From assembly GCA_003456095.1 (NCBI GenBank), contig DMPF01000150.1, forward strand, positions 1-11,157: a DNA stretch of 11,157 nt, in the 5' to 3' direction. This DNA comes from Bacillota bacterium (GTDB lineage Bacteria; Bacillota; Dethiobacteria; DTU022; UBA8154). The stretch's first letter is position 1, and each line of letters begins with the position of its first letter. Positions 1 through 6,869 of the stretch are shown here, one piece after another. The position numbers and the translations under genes are program-made. Below the pieces are notes generated by a model. That model made no database searches and was not told the origin of the DNA. It saw only the letters and a program-made list of their open reading frames with translations.

Positions 1-410
1 TCCACGACAGCCCGATCCCGGCACCCCAGGAGCGAACCCGGATCCGTTGCTTCCAGCAGGTTTTCCACCTCATCAACATAAAGAAACTGAGGAAGTTTCT
101 TCTCCTTTTTCGGAGTGGAGACTATTTCCCATGAATTAATTGTAAGCTGCCCTTCCCGCTTCATGTAGCGGAGAAAAGTGCGCACCGCAGACAACTTGCG
201 CGCCACGGAACTACGGGCATAGCCCTGTTCTTTAAGCATAGCCAGATAGCGACGCAGGCATCGATAATCCACCCCTGCCAAGTCCAGGGCCTCTTTTTCA
301 AGGAACGACAAAAACTGACTGATATCCCTGGAGTAGCTCTGAACTGTTAAAACTGATGCATTCTTTTCCAGGCGCAGATAATCGCTGAATCTGAGGATGT
401 AATTATACAC
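1..410 (-). CDS. xerC: Tyrosine recombinase XerC, N-terminal part (gene runs off the window)
   Basis: XerC works with a partner Xer recombinase to resolve chromosome dimers at dif sites during cell division. Only about 136 codons are present: the gene leaves the window at base 1, so the catalytic R-H-R-Y domain is mostly unseen. The visible part is the SAM-like core-binding domain, with the typical features FSDYLRLEKNAS near residue 8, VQSYSRDISQFLSFL after it, and ARKLSAVRTFLRYMKREG around residues 75-95. The start of the catalytic domain (LLGCRDRAVV) lies at the window edge. I chose the GTG at 410-408 because GAAGG lies 9-10 bases upstream and it places the protein start where the family usually begins. 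An in-frame ATG at 440 lacks a ribosome binding site and lies within the predicted promoter. Position after topA matches the Firmicute dprA-topA-xerC order. XerD-type or another phage-like integrase is possible but less likely given the synteny. Confidence 0.88.
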   Translation of the reverse strand, partial: MYNYILRFSDYLRLEKNASVLTVQSYSRDISQFLSFLEKEALDLAGVDYRCLRRYLAMLKEQGYARSSVARKLSAVRTFLRYMKREGQLTINSWEIVSTPKKEKKLPQFLYVDEVENLLEATDPGSLLGCRDRAVV

Positions 411-430
411 AATCTTAAACCTTCTTTCCA

Positions 431-459
431 ATATTAGCATAAACAGATTATTTATGCAA
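431..459 (-). promoter_or_regulatory. Putative sigma-A type promoter for xerC
   Basis: On the minus strand TTGCAT (459-454) is followed after exactly 17 bases by TAATAT (436-431), preceded by an extended -10 TGC. The expected transcription start near 427-424 would leave only about 15 bases before the GTG start, giving a very short leader holding little more than the ribosome binding site. The arrangement closely resembles the better promoter in front of the pan operon. Inferred by pattern only. Confidence 0.4.
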
Positions 460-465
460 GCAAAC

Positions 466-503
466 ACTGGAAATAATTTCGAAAATTCGACAAGATTTCC
501 AGT
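466..503 (-). terminator. Weak terminator-like stem-loop after topA
   Basis: A perfect 9-bp stem (ACTGGAAAT at 503-495 with ATTTCCAGT at 474-466) encloses a 20-base loop that contains a small inner TCGA/TCGA hairpin. It starts 11 bases after the topA stop codon. The following bases (GTTTGCTTG) are only moderately T-rich, so termination may be inefficient, and the hairpin may simply be a transcript end-protecting structure. Confidence 0.35.
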
Positions 504-513
504 TACTTTTTCT

Positions 514-2595
514 TCACTTTTTGGCCGCCCTCTCCTGATAAGCGCAGTCCTTGTTGCTGCAACGTACGGATGATGCGCCACCGCGCCAACCCTTTTTTTC
601 CACCAGGTAAGCATTACACAAGGGACAAACCCGTTCCAGGGGCATATCCCATGAAACAAAACTGCACCGGGGGTAGTTGCCGCAGCCGAAGAAGAGTTTC
701 CCTTTTTTGCTGCGTCGCTCCACGATCTCCCTGCCACACAGGGGGCACCTTACCCCTTTTAGCGTGGAAGCAGGTTTTTTGGTAAAACGGCAGTCAGGAA
801 AACCGGAACAGGCAATGAAGCTGCCGTAACGGCCCATTCTTTTTAACAGCTTACTTGAGCACAAGGGGCAGGCCTCCCCCGCCTCCTCTTGCAGCGTTAT
901 CTTCTGCATCTCCCGCGCCGCAACCTGCAGCCGCTGGGAAAAGGGCTGATAAAAATTCCTTACCACATCCAGCCAGTTAATTTCTCCCCCCTCAATCTTG
1001 TCGAGGCTGTCTTCCATGCGGGCTGTAAAATCCACATCGATAATCTCCGGAAAAAAATCTTTAAGCAGCTCCACCACAATGAAACCGAGTGCGGTTGGCT
1101 TAAATACTTTCTCCTCCTTTACAACATAGCCCCGGCCTTTCAACGTTTCAATAGTGGGCGCATAGGTACTGGGTCTCCCGATGCCTTTGTTCTCCATAGC
1201 CTTAACCAAAGTTGCCTCCGTATAGCGCAGTGGTGGCTGGGTAAAATGCTGTAATGGTTCCAGATCAAGTAGTTGCAACGGTTCGCCCTCCTGCAGGGGG
1301 GGAAGAATCTCCTCCTTTTTGATCACCGTCTCATCTTTGTAAAAAGTGAGGAAGCCGGGAAACTTGATCGTGCTGCCGCTGGCCTTAAAAGTATACTCGC
1401 CCCCTTGAATATTTACCCTTACTTGTTCAAGGAGGGCGGGAGTCATCTGACTGGCCAGGAAGCGCTCCCAAATTAAATAATAGAGACGCAGCTGATCCCG
1501 GCTCAAGCTTTTTTGCATGGATAAGGGGGTCCGCAACACGGAGGTGGGACGAATCGCTTCATGGGCTTCCTGGGCTCCTTTTTTTCCCGCATAGACAGGG
1601 GGCCTTAGCGGCAGGTAATCTTTGCCAAACTGTTCGGCAATATAAAGCCGCGCCTCCTCCCGTGCGGTAGGGGAAACGCGGGTGGCATCGGTGCGCAGAT
1701 AGGTTATAAGGCCGGTGGACTCCTTCCTCTCGCCCACTTCCAGCCCTTCGTAAAGCTGCTGTGCCAGCATCATCGTTTTTTTGGCTGTAAAACCGAGGCG
1801 TCGCGCTGCATCCTGCTGCAGGGTGCTGGTGGTAAAGGGAGGCGAGGGACTGCGCCGACGCTCCTTGACCTGCACACGCGCTACCGTATAGCTGCCGCCC
1901 CTTAGCCCTTCAAGTATCTCCCTTACTTCCGCCTCATCGGAAAAATGCATACGGCTGCCCGCGCGTCCAAAAAAGCGGGCCTTGACTGTTTCTTTTCCGC
2001 CTGCGGTGCGGAATTTCCCTTCAATCGTCCAGTATTCTTCCTCTTTAAAGGCGCTGATCTCCGCTTCGCGGTCACAGATAAGACGCAGCGCCACTGATTG
2101 AACCCGCCCGGCACTCAGACCTTTCTGCACCTTCTCCCAGAGCAGGGGGCTAATCAAGTAGCCAACCAGGCGGTCTAGAATTCGCCTGGCCTGCTGTGCA
2201 TCCACCCGGTCCACATCGAGGTGGCGCGGCCTGGCAAACGCATTTTTAATCGCTTCTTTGGTAATCTCATTAAATACAACACGACATGGTTCGCCATTGT
2301 TGATGCCGAGAGAGTTGCTCAGATGCCAGCTAATCGCCTCACCCTCCCGGTCCATATCGGAAGCCAGGTAGACGCGGCCAGCTTTGCGCGCCGCCCCTCT
2401 CAGCTCCTGCAAAATTTTACCTTTCCCCCGAATGGTGATATATCTTGGCTTAAAATCATTTTCCAGATCCACACCGAGCTGGCTTTTCGGCAAATCCACA
2501 AGATGTCCCATGGAAGCTTTGACCTGGTAGTTGCGTCCCAGAAATTTTTGTATGGTTTTGGCTTTGGCAGGCGACTCCACAATAACAAGGTTCAT
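514..2595 (-). CDS. topA: DNA topoisomerase I (type IA)
   Basis: TopA relaxes negative supercoils by cutting and rejoining one DNA strand through a covalent 5'-phosphotyrosine bond. The 693-residue protein has the normal Firmicute length. The TOPRIM domain is at residues 1-115, with the acidic metal-binding residues E7, D80, D82 and E84 (motif DMDREGE). The strand-passage domain follows, with SAGRVQSVALRLI near 161-173 and the active-site tyrosine Y299 in GLITYLRTD, followed by R301. A second conserved block, NKGIGRPSTYAPTI, is at about 469-482. The C-terminus carries three CxxC...C...C zinc ribbons at C576-C602, C617-C644 and C657-C684, thought to contact single-stranded DNA and RNA polymerase. 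The ATG at 2595 has GGAGGGG just upstream. It lies 41 bases after dprA, with no visible terminator between them, so the two are probably cotranscribed. No irregularities were seen. Confidence 0.98.
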   Translation of the reverse strand: MNLVIVESPAKAKTIQKFLGRNYQVKASMGHLVDLPKSQLGVDLENDFKPRYITIRGKGKILQELRGAARKAGRVYLASDMDREGEAISWHLSNSLGINNGEPCRVVFNEITKEAIKNAFARPRHLDVDRVDAQQARRILDRLVGYLISPLLWEKVQKGLSAGRVQSVALRLICDREAEISAFKEEEYWTIEGKFRTAGGKETVKARFFGRAGSRMHFSDEAEVREILEGLRGGSYTVARVQVKERRRSPSPPFTTSTLQQDAARRLGFTAKKTMMLAQQLYEGLEVGERKESTGLITYLRTDATRVSPTAREEARLYIAEQFGKDYLPLRPPVYAGKKGAQEAHEAIRPTSVLRTPLSMQKSLSRDQLRLYYLIWERFLASQMTPALLEQVRVNIQGGEYTFKASGSTIKFPGFLTFYKDETVIKKEEILPPLQEGEPLQLLDLEPLQHFTQPPLRYTEATLVKAMENKGIGRPSTYAPTIETLKGRGYVVKEEKVFKPTALGFIVVELLKDFFPEIIDVDFTARMEDSLDKIEGGEINWLDVVRNFYQPFSQRLQVAAREMQKITLQEEAGEACPLCSSKLLKRMGRYGSFIACSGFPDCRFTKKPASTLKGVRCPLCGREIVERRSKKGKLFFGCGNYPRCSFVSWDMPLERVCPLCNAYLVEKKGWRGGASSVRCSNKDCAYQERAAKK

Positions 2596-2636
2596 CTTTT
2601 CCCCTCCAACCGGGTCGGATAGCTATCTGCTTGCAT

Positions 2637-3530
2637 TTATATATTCACCTTCAGGCGATTAATATACTCCGGCGGAAATTCCTCCAAGATCGCCTCCACG
2701 CCGTCAACCAGTTTTGCCCCTTGCTTAATCAAGTAATGGCAACCACGGCTGCAGTTGCTGAGGATACTCCCCGGAACGGCAAATACTTCCCTTCCCTGCT
2801 CAAGGGCAATAGTCGCCGTAATCAAGGCACCGCTTTTTTCCCCGGCCTCCACTACCAGAGTACCTTGGGAGAGGCCACTAATCAACCGGTTGCGCCTGGG
2901 GAAATTGGCCGGCAGCGGTTCACTGCCGGGGGGAAATTCACTTAAAACAACACCCTGCCGCTGAATATTTTGCATGAGCAAGCGGTTTTCCGGCGGATAA
3001 CAAATATCCAGGCCGCAACCCAGAACCGCCGCTGTGGCTCCGCTATGATCAAGTGTTCCCCGATGAGCCCAGGTATCAATACCACGGGCCATGCCGCTGA
3101 CAACGGTGATACCGCAGACAGCCAGCTGAGCGGCAAATTTATAAGCGATCTCCCGGCCATAAACTGTATGGCGGCGACTGCCAACCACAGCAAGGGATGG
3201 CTGATGCAGCACCCGCAGGTCGCCGCTGTAATAAAGGAGAGGCGGCGGATCATGAATCTCTCGCAATAGAAGGGGATAAGCACCGTCATCACGGGAAACA
3301 GCGGTAAAACCACGGCTGCAAAACTCCTGCCAGGCTTTTATGGGGTCAATCAATTCGCGCGCCGATGCAATCTGCGCCGCCAGCCCGACACCGCACCCCT
3401 CCACTGCGGCAAGACGGGATGCTGATGCCTCCCATACCGCACAGGCCGACCCGCAAGCAGCAAGCAGCCTGTTGGTGCGTACCGGGCCGAGCTGGGGAAT
3501 AAGGTTTAAAGCATGATAATATGCGTGCAT
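2637..3530 (-). CDS. dprA: DNA-processing protein DprA (Smf)
   Basis: DprA binds single-stranded DNA entering during natural transformation and loads RecA on it. It is also kept in many bacteria not known to be competent. The 297-residue protein starts with a helix-hairpin-helix-like segment (LNLIPQLGPVRTNRLL, residues 8-23). The Rossmann-like DprA core follows: LAVVGSRR at 113-120, SGMARGIDTWAH at 145-156, FPRRNRLISGL at 210-220, EAGEKSGALITA at 228-239 and FAVPGS at 250-255. The protein ends soon after the core, so the C-terminal winged-helix domain of longer DprA proteins appears to be missing, as in the B. subtilis protein. The ATG at 3530 is preferred because GGGAGG lies five to six bases upstream. 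The frame stays open to 3593, but the extra 21 residues fall in a leader with a strong palindrome and do not resemble the family. It has its own promoter at 3660-3632 and is followed by topA. Confidence 0.95.
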   Translation of the reverse strand: MHAYYHALNLIPQLGPVRTNRLLAACGSACAVWEASASRLAAVEGCGVGLAAQIASARELIDPIKAWQEFCSRGFTAVSRDDGAYPLLLREIHDPPPLLYYSGDLRVLHQPSLAVVGSRRHTVYGREIAYKFAAQLAVCGITVVSGMARGIDTWAHRGTLDHSGATAAVLGCGLDICYPPENRLLMQNIQRQGVVLSEFPPGSEPLPANFPRRNRLISGLSQGTLVVEAGEKSGALITATIALEQGREVFAVPGSILSNCSRGCHYLIKQGAKLVDGVEAILEEFPPEYINRLKVNI

Positions 3531-3560
3531 TTCTACCTCCCGCCAGCATACGGAAACTAT

Positions 3561-3576
3561 ATACGCAGCTGCGTAT
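3561..3576. repeat. 16-bp perfect palindrome in the dprA leader
   Basis: ATACGCAGCTGCGTAT is its own reverse complement over all 16 bases. It sits about 30 bases upstream of the dprA start codon and about 50 bases after the predicted transcription start. Short complementary ATACG and CGTAT segments on either side (near 3581 and 3546) could extend it into a longer hairpin in the transcript. It could be a dimeric-repressor operator or an RNA stem; no specific regulator can be named. Confidence 0.5.
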
Positions 3577-3631
3577 TGCTGTCGTATCCGCACTGCCCAT
3601 ACCGCACCATGTAAAGTTTAATGCCCTAAGT

Positions 3632-3660
3632 AGTGTAGCATATATTTGAAAAATTGTAAA
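3632..3660 (-). promoter_or_regulatory. Putative promoter of dprA-topA
   Basis: On the minus strand TTTACA (3660-3655, five of six matches to TTGACA) is separated by 17 bases from TACACT (3637-3632), which is preceded by an extended -10 TGC. The upstream stretch is strongly A+T-rich, as in an UP element. The start would be near 3625, giving a leader of about 95 bases before dprA. No clear terminator separates it from panD, so readthrough from the pan operon is also possible. Confidence 0.55.
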
Positions 3661-3675
3661 TTAATAAAATATTTC

Positions 3676-4059
3676 CTAGCTCAACGTGCCCGCCAGTTCT
3701 TCTTCCGCAATCCGCACAATGCGGTTTTGCTTGTCCACAAAGATAATGCAGGGGCGGAAATGTTCCAGTTCCTCCCTGCTGTAATGGGCATAACTAATAA
3801 TGATTACCGTGTCTCCCGACTGGACCAAACGGGCGGCAGCCCCGTTCAGACAGATCTCGCCGCTGCCCCTTTCCCCGGCAATGGCATATGTTTCCAGGCG
3901 GGCCCCGTTGTTGTTGTTCACCACCTGAACTTTTTCATAAGGCAGAATGTCTGCTTTTTCCAGCAGTTCTCTGTCGATGGTAATGCTCCCCACATAGTTA
4001 AGGTCGGCCCCGGTAACGGTGGCGCGGTGAATTTTTGATTTACACATTATCCGCCACAA
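3676..4059 (-). CDS. panD: Aspartate 1-decarboxylase proenzyme
   Basis: PanD removes the alpha-carboxyl group of L-aspartate to make beta-alanine, one of the two halves of pantothenate. It is a pyruvoyl enzyme that cleaves itself. The predicted cleavage site is between G24 and S25 (YVGSITID), where S25 becomes the pyruvoyl group of the alpha chain. The block [16 protein letters not shown] and the following [18 protein letters not shown] are hallmarks of the family. The length of 127 residues is normal. The start is a TTG at 4059: GGAGG lies eight bases upstream at a good spacing, and this start puts the cleavage site at the usual residue 24-25. The ATG four codons later would be too far from that site. 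Only three bases separate it from the panC stop, so translation is probably coupled. It is the last gene of the pan operon. Confidence 0.96.
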   Translation of the reverse strand: MWRIMCKSKIHRATVTGADLNYVGSITIDRELLEKADILPYEKVQVVNNNNGARLETYAIAGERGSGEICLNGAAARLVQSGDTVIIISYAHYSREELEHFRPCIIFVDKQNRIVRIAEEELAGTLS

Positions 4060-4062
4060 GGC

Positions 4063-4911
4063 TTATACCTCCAGAATAATATTATCAATAAGACGAGTGC
4101 TGCCAAACTTAACAGCTAAGGCAACAAGACAACTTTTTTCCACCTGCTCCGCCGGTTTAAGTCCATCAACCCCCACGATTTCAATATAGTCTATCTCTGT
4201 CTCCGGCACCGCGGTAATCAGTCGGTGCACCTTGTCCTTCAGCACCGCCCCGTTCCTCTCCCCTCCCCGGAAAAGCGCCTCCACCTGCCGCAGGCTCTGG
4301 TAGAGTACGGGGGCAGCCGCGCGCTGCCGTGGCGTAAGAAACTTGTTGCGCGAACTCATGGCCAGCCCGTCTGCTTCACGCACTGTTGGCATGATCTTGA
4401 ACTGAATATTAAAATTTAAGTCATCCAGCATTTTTTTAACCACAAGGCACTGCTGTGCATCTTTCTGGCCAAAATAGGTGCGATCGGGGGTTACCAGGTT
4501 AAAAAGCTTTACCAGAACAGTCGTTACCCCGCGAAAATGCCCCGGCCGGGAGGCGCCGCACAGACCCTGTGTAATACTGCCCAGCGCCTCTACATGAGTG
4601 GCATAGCCCGGCGGGTAAAAGTCCCGCACCGCCGGTGAAAAAATGAGATCGCAGCCGGCGGCGGCGGCGAGCCTGCTGTCGTTCTCCAGGTCCCGCGGAT
4701 ACTCGGCATAATCCTCGCCTTTGCCGAACTGCAGCGGGTTAACGAAAATACTGACCACCACAAAATCGTTTTGTGCCCGGGCGGCCCGGATAAGGGAGAG
4801 ATGCCCCTCATGCAGAAAGCCCATGGTAGGGACAAACCCGATACTATTGCCCTGTTTGCGCACGGTGCTGATTTTTCCCCGCAGCGTTACCAGATCCTGC
4901 AGATAATCCAT
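4063..4911 (-). CDS. panC: Pantothenate synthetase (pantoate--beta-alanine ligase)
   Basis: PanC joins pantoate and beta-alanine with ATP hydrolysis to AMP, through a pantoyl-adenylate intermediate, in the cytoplasm. The 282-residue protein has full length. The nucleotidyltransferase signature PTMGFLHEGHLSLI is at 28-41, with the HxxH-type motif at H34-H37. VNPLQFG is at 57-63, the pantoate-binding region CGASRPGHFRGVTTVLVKLF at about 118-137, FGQKDAQQ at 147-154 (K150, D151), and the SSR of the KMSKS-like loop at 186-188. The ATG at 4911 is preceded by AAGGAGG at seven bases. It lies 31 bases after panB and nearly touches panD. No abnormal residues were noticed. Confidence 0.98.
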   Translation of the reverse strand: MDYLQDLVTLRGKISTVRKQGNSIGFVPTMGFLHEGHLSLIRAARAQNDFVVVSIFVNPLQFGKGEDYAEYPRDLENDSRLAAAAGCDLIFSPAVRDFYPPGYATHVEALGSITQGLCGASRPGHFRGVTTVLVKLFNLVTPDRTYFGQKDAQQCLVVKKMLDDLNFNIQFKIMPTVREADGLAMSSRNKFLTPRQRAAAPVLYQSLRQVEALFRGGERNGAVLKDKVHRLITAVPETEIDYIEIVGVDGLKPAEQVEKSCLVALAVKFGSTRLIDNIILEV

Positions 4912-4942
4912 ATTGTATCCTCCTTAAGCCGACGGACAACAG

Positions 4943-5785
4943 TCAATTATCCAATAGTGCAACCAGCGCCTCCGCGGGCATGGTAAAGAGATGTTCTTCC
5001 CCGGGAAAGTCCGCTTTTTTCACCGCATCAATATAACCGTTCACCCCCCGCAGCATCTCCTTACGTGCATCGGCATACTGCTTTACAAATTTCGGCCGCT
5101 TCCCTGTATAAAGTCCCATTACATCATGATAGACGAGAACCTGACCATCACAGTATTGCCCGGCACCGATACCGATAACCGGAATGGAGAGCTTTTCCGT
5201 GATTACTTTGGCCAACTGCCAGGGAACACACTCCAGCACAAGCATAAAGGCACCGGCTTCTTCGATAAATAGGGCATCGTTGATCATTTTACGCGCTGCC
5301 TTGATATCCCGACCCTGCACTTTAAAGCCGCCCATTTGTCCTGCCGATTGGGGAGTAAGGCCGAGGTGCCCCACTACGGGAATACCGGCCCGGGTAATCT
5401 TACGCACAGCTTTGCTGACCTCTTCCCCTCCCTCAAGTTTGACTCCCTGGGCTCCCGTTTCCTGAATCGTCCTCCCGGCATTACGCAGCGCTTCTTCACT
5501 GTTGATCTGGTACGTCAAAAAAGGCAGGTCCATAATCACAAAGGCCCTTTTGCTGCCACGAACCACCGCCTTGCCATGATGAATCATCTCTTGCAGGGTC
5601 ACGGAAATAGTATCGGTATATCCGAGGATAACCATCCCCAGGGAATCTCCAACCAGGATGGTGTCCACTCCCGCTTCATCAACCAGTTCGGCCGTAGGGT
5701 AGTCATAAGCGGTAATCATGGTAATTTTCTCATGCTTTTTTTTCATTTCCCGCAGGTCCAGGGTTGTCAACCTTGCCACACCCAT
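4943..5785 (-). CDS. panB: 3-methyl-2-oxobutanoate hydroxymethyltransferase
   Basis: PanB transfers a hydroxymethyl group from 5,10-methylenetetrahydrofolate to 2-oxoisovalerate, forming ketopantoate, the first committed step to pantothenate. The 280-residue TIM-barrel protein shows the expected metal and active-site residues: D47 in LVGDSLGM, D86 in VIMDLPF, E118 in GVKLEGG and the probable catalytic E185 in LVLECVP. IPVIGIGAG at 201-209 closes the barrel. The ATG at 5785 is preceded by GGGAGG, which overlaps the final Gly-Gly codons and stop of the upstream DUF2520 gene. Only five bases separate the two reading frames, so they are almost surely cotranscribed and coupled. Confidence 0.98.
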   Translation of the reverse strand: MGVARLTTLDLREMKKKHEKITMITAYDYPTAELVDEAGVDTILVGDSLGMVILGYTDTISVTLQEMIHHGKAVVRGSKRAFVIMDLPFLTYQINSEEALRNAGRTIQETGAQGVKLEGGEEVSKAVRKITRAGIPVVGHLGLTPQSAGQMGGFKVQGRDIKAARKMINDALFIEEAGAFMLVLECVPWQLAKVITEKLSIPVIGIGAGQYCDGQVLVYHDVMGLYTGKRPKFVKQYADARKEMLRGVNGYIDAVKKADFPGEEHLFTMPAEALVALLDN

Positions 5786-5790
5786 ATTGC

Positions 5791-6657
5791 TTAACCTCCC
5801 AGTAATTGTTTAATTGCATGAGCTTCATTTTCTCCGAGGGTACCTTTGCGTCTTGCCAAATCAACCGTATCCAGTCCAAGCCTGGTGTAAAGCGGAAGGA
5901 GCGCGGGGCAATGCTGCGCCAGGATTTCCTGGTGACAGGAGATGGTGGAGAGATCTCCCCGGGCTATGGGCCCGGTGAGGGCCTGCTGGGGGCCGAGTAC
6001 AGCGATATTGCGCAGGGTTCCCTGAACTAGAGGCGAAAGCGCTTCCATGGCATTCTCAGCAGGAATACCCATAACTGCGTACATCTCCAACGCTGCATCC
6101 ATGAGAGTTACAAGATAATTGCATGCTGCGCAGGCAGCCGCATGGTAGAGAGGTTTAAGCGCCGTGGGTATGGAAAGCATCTTGCCGCCCAAGGCATCTA
6201 CCAGTTCGGCAGCAAGATCGAGAGCTGCCGCATCTCCTTCCACGGTGAAAAAAGTCCCGGGCAGGGACTGAAGGCCTACTTCCAGTCCGGGAAATGTCTG
6301 CAAAGGATGGAAGGAAAGGACGTAAGCGCCCTCTGCGCGGGCCGCTGTTAAAACAGCAGAACTGTGCGCGCCGCTGGTATGCAGTACATACTGCCCGGGA
6401 CGAAAACCTCCGGTCGCAGCGATCTTTTCACACACTTCCCGGATAACCCGATCCGGTGTGGTGATAAAGACAATATCCCCGGCCTGCGCCGCTTGTGCTG
6501 CCGTCTCAGGCACGGGACACCGGAGTACCTGTTCCGCCACCCGGCGCGACATCTCTGTACGGCAAAACGCGGCACCGAGCCGGTACCCCTTCGCTTTTAA
6601 AGCGGTCCCCAGCACCTTTCCCACATTACCCGCTCCAATAATCGCCAGGCGTTTCAT
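5791..6657 (-). CDS. Rossmann-fold / DUF2520 protein, candidate ketopantoate reductase (PanG-like)
   Basis: This is the first gene of the pan operon. The 288-residue protein starts with an NAD(P)-binding Rossmann fold (LAIIGAGNVGKVLGTAL, residues 4-20). HTSGAHSS at 93-100 and SFHPLQTF at 115-122 follow. An alpha-helical C-terminal domain carries YHAAACAACNYLV at 171-183 and LTGPIARGD at 227-235. This is the architecture of 6-phosphogluconate-dehydrogenase-like reductases, here of the DUF2520 type. The reductase step between PanB and PanC (ketopantoate to pantoate, NADPH-dependent) is otherwise unrepresented in the cluster. PanG, an alternative ketopantoate reductase described in Francisella with homologues in Enterococcus and Clostridioides, is, as I recall, of this general type. 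The function is therefore inferred from fold and operon position, not proven. The start is the ATG at 6657, with GAGGGG six bases upstream; a TTG two codons earlier overlaps that site and is less likely. Confidence 0.85.
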   Translation of the reverse strand: MKRLAIIGAGNVGKVLGTALKAKGYRLGAAFCRTEMSRRVAEQVLRCPVPETAAQAAQAGDIVFITTPDRVIREVCEKIAATGGFRPGQYVLHTSGAHSSAVLTAARAEGAYVLSFHPLQTFPGLEVGLQSLPGTFFTVEGDAAALDLAAELVDALGGKMLSIPTALKPLYHAAACAACNYLVTLMDAALEMYAVMGIPAENAMEALSPLVQGTLRNIAVLGPQQALTGPIARGDLSTISCHQEILAQHCPALLPLYTRLGLDTVDLARRKGTLGENEAHAIKQLLGG

Positions 6658-6670
6658 CAGCAACCCCTCT

Positions 6671-6706
6671 AAAAAAAACTATACCTTCCCGCGAACAGGA
6701 AGGCAT
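6671..6706 (-). terminator. Intrinsic terminator in the pan leader (probable attenuator)
   Basis: On the minus strand a 9-bp stem (ATGCCTTCC at 6706-6698 with GGAAGGTAT at 6689-6681, one G-U pair) has an 8-base loop and is followed by AG and eight Ts (6678-6671). This is a classic factor-independent terminator. It lies only about 14 bases before the start codon of the first pan-operon gene and after the predicted promoter. It therefore most likely acts as a regulated attenuator rather than ending an upstream transcript. ATGCC of its stem can pair with GGCAT upstream at 6770-6766, and CCTGT with ACAGG of the second leader hairpin, so an alternative antiterminating fold is possible. Confidence 0.75.
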
Positions 6707-6729
6707 CATCAAAAAATTCCTTAGCATGC

Positions 6730-6833
6730 ACCCTGTCCCGGTCCATTTACGGCTCCAGGCAGTATATGCCGAAATAGTTTTCAAGCACGGCAAAACAATT
6801 GAAAAAGGTACAGAGTCCTTACGGATCCCCGCC
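6730..6833 (-). ncRNA. Tandem leader hairpins resembling the pan RNA motif
   Basis: Two hairpin-forming segments, at 6833-6807 and 6763-6730, share the core GGANCCGUAA followed directly or after two bases by GGAC. In each, CC pairs with GG around a GUAA-type loop and an A is bulged on the 5' side. The second copy also bulges an A on the 3' side. The pan motif (Weinberg and colleagues) is described as a stem-loop with two conserved bulged A residues, usually in tandem, upstream of pantothenate genes in Firmicutes. Location and form agree well, but I matched it from a description, not a covariance model. The first hairpin starts right at the predicted transcription start, and the terminator lies 24 bases beyond the second. 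The ligand or binding protein of this motif is unknown to me. Confidence 0.6.
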
Positions 6834-6840
6834 CTCGGTC

Positions 6841-6869
6841 ATTTTAGCATTTTCCTCATGCAAATGCAA
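6841..6869 (-). promoter_or_regulatory. Putative promoter of the pan operon
   Basis: On the minus strand TTGCAT (6869-6864) and TAAAAT (6846-6841, five of six consensus bases) are separated by exactly 17 bases, and the -10 box is preceded by TGC (extended -10). The transcription start would fall near 6835, giving a leader of about 180 bases that contains the tandem hairpins and the terminator. The -35 box directly abuts the inverted repeat ending at 6870. Confidence 0.6.

Noticed and set aside
411..440. ATG at 440 as xerC start
   Set aside because: No ribosome binding site, and it overlaps the predicted -10 region; the GTG at 410 has GAAGG in place.
2221..2622. Plus-strand open frames opposite topA, panB, the M42 genes and others
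   Set aside because: They lie antisense to well-recognised genes, lack recognisable domains or convincing ribosome binding sites, and follow from codon bias of the opposite strand.
3531..3593. Longer dprA start, 21 codons upstream
   Set aside because: The ATG at 3530 has a strong ribosome binding site and matches the family N-terminus; the added residues overlap the leader palindrome.
4912..4942. Possible regulatory site between panB and panC
   Set aside because: The 31 bases contain only the panC ribosome binding site; no hairpin or promoter is apparent.
6658..6663. TTG at 6663 as start of the DUF2520 gene
   Set aside because: It follows directly on the GAGGGG site with no spacing; the ATG at 6657 has correct spacing and begins the Rossmann strand as expected.
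6664..6840. Pan leader considered as a T-box, cobalamin, TPP, FMN or SAM riboswitch
   Set aside because: None of the conserved boxes of these classes (for example the T-box antiterminator core or the B12 box) is visible.
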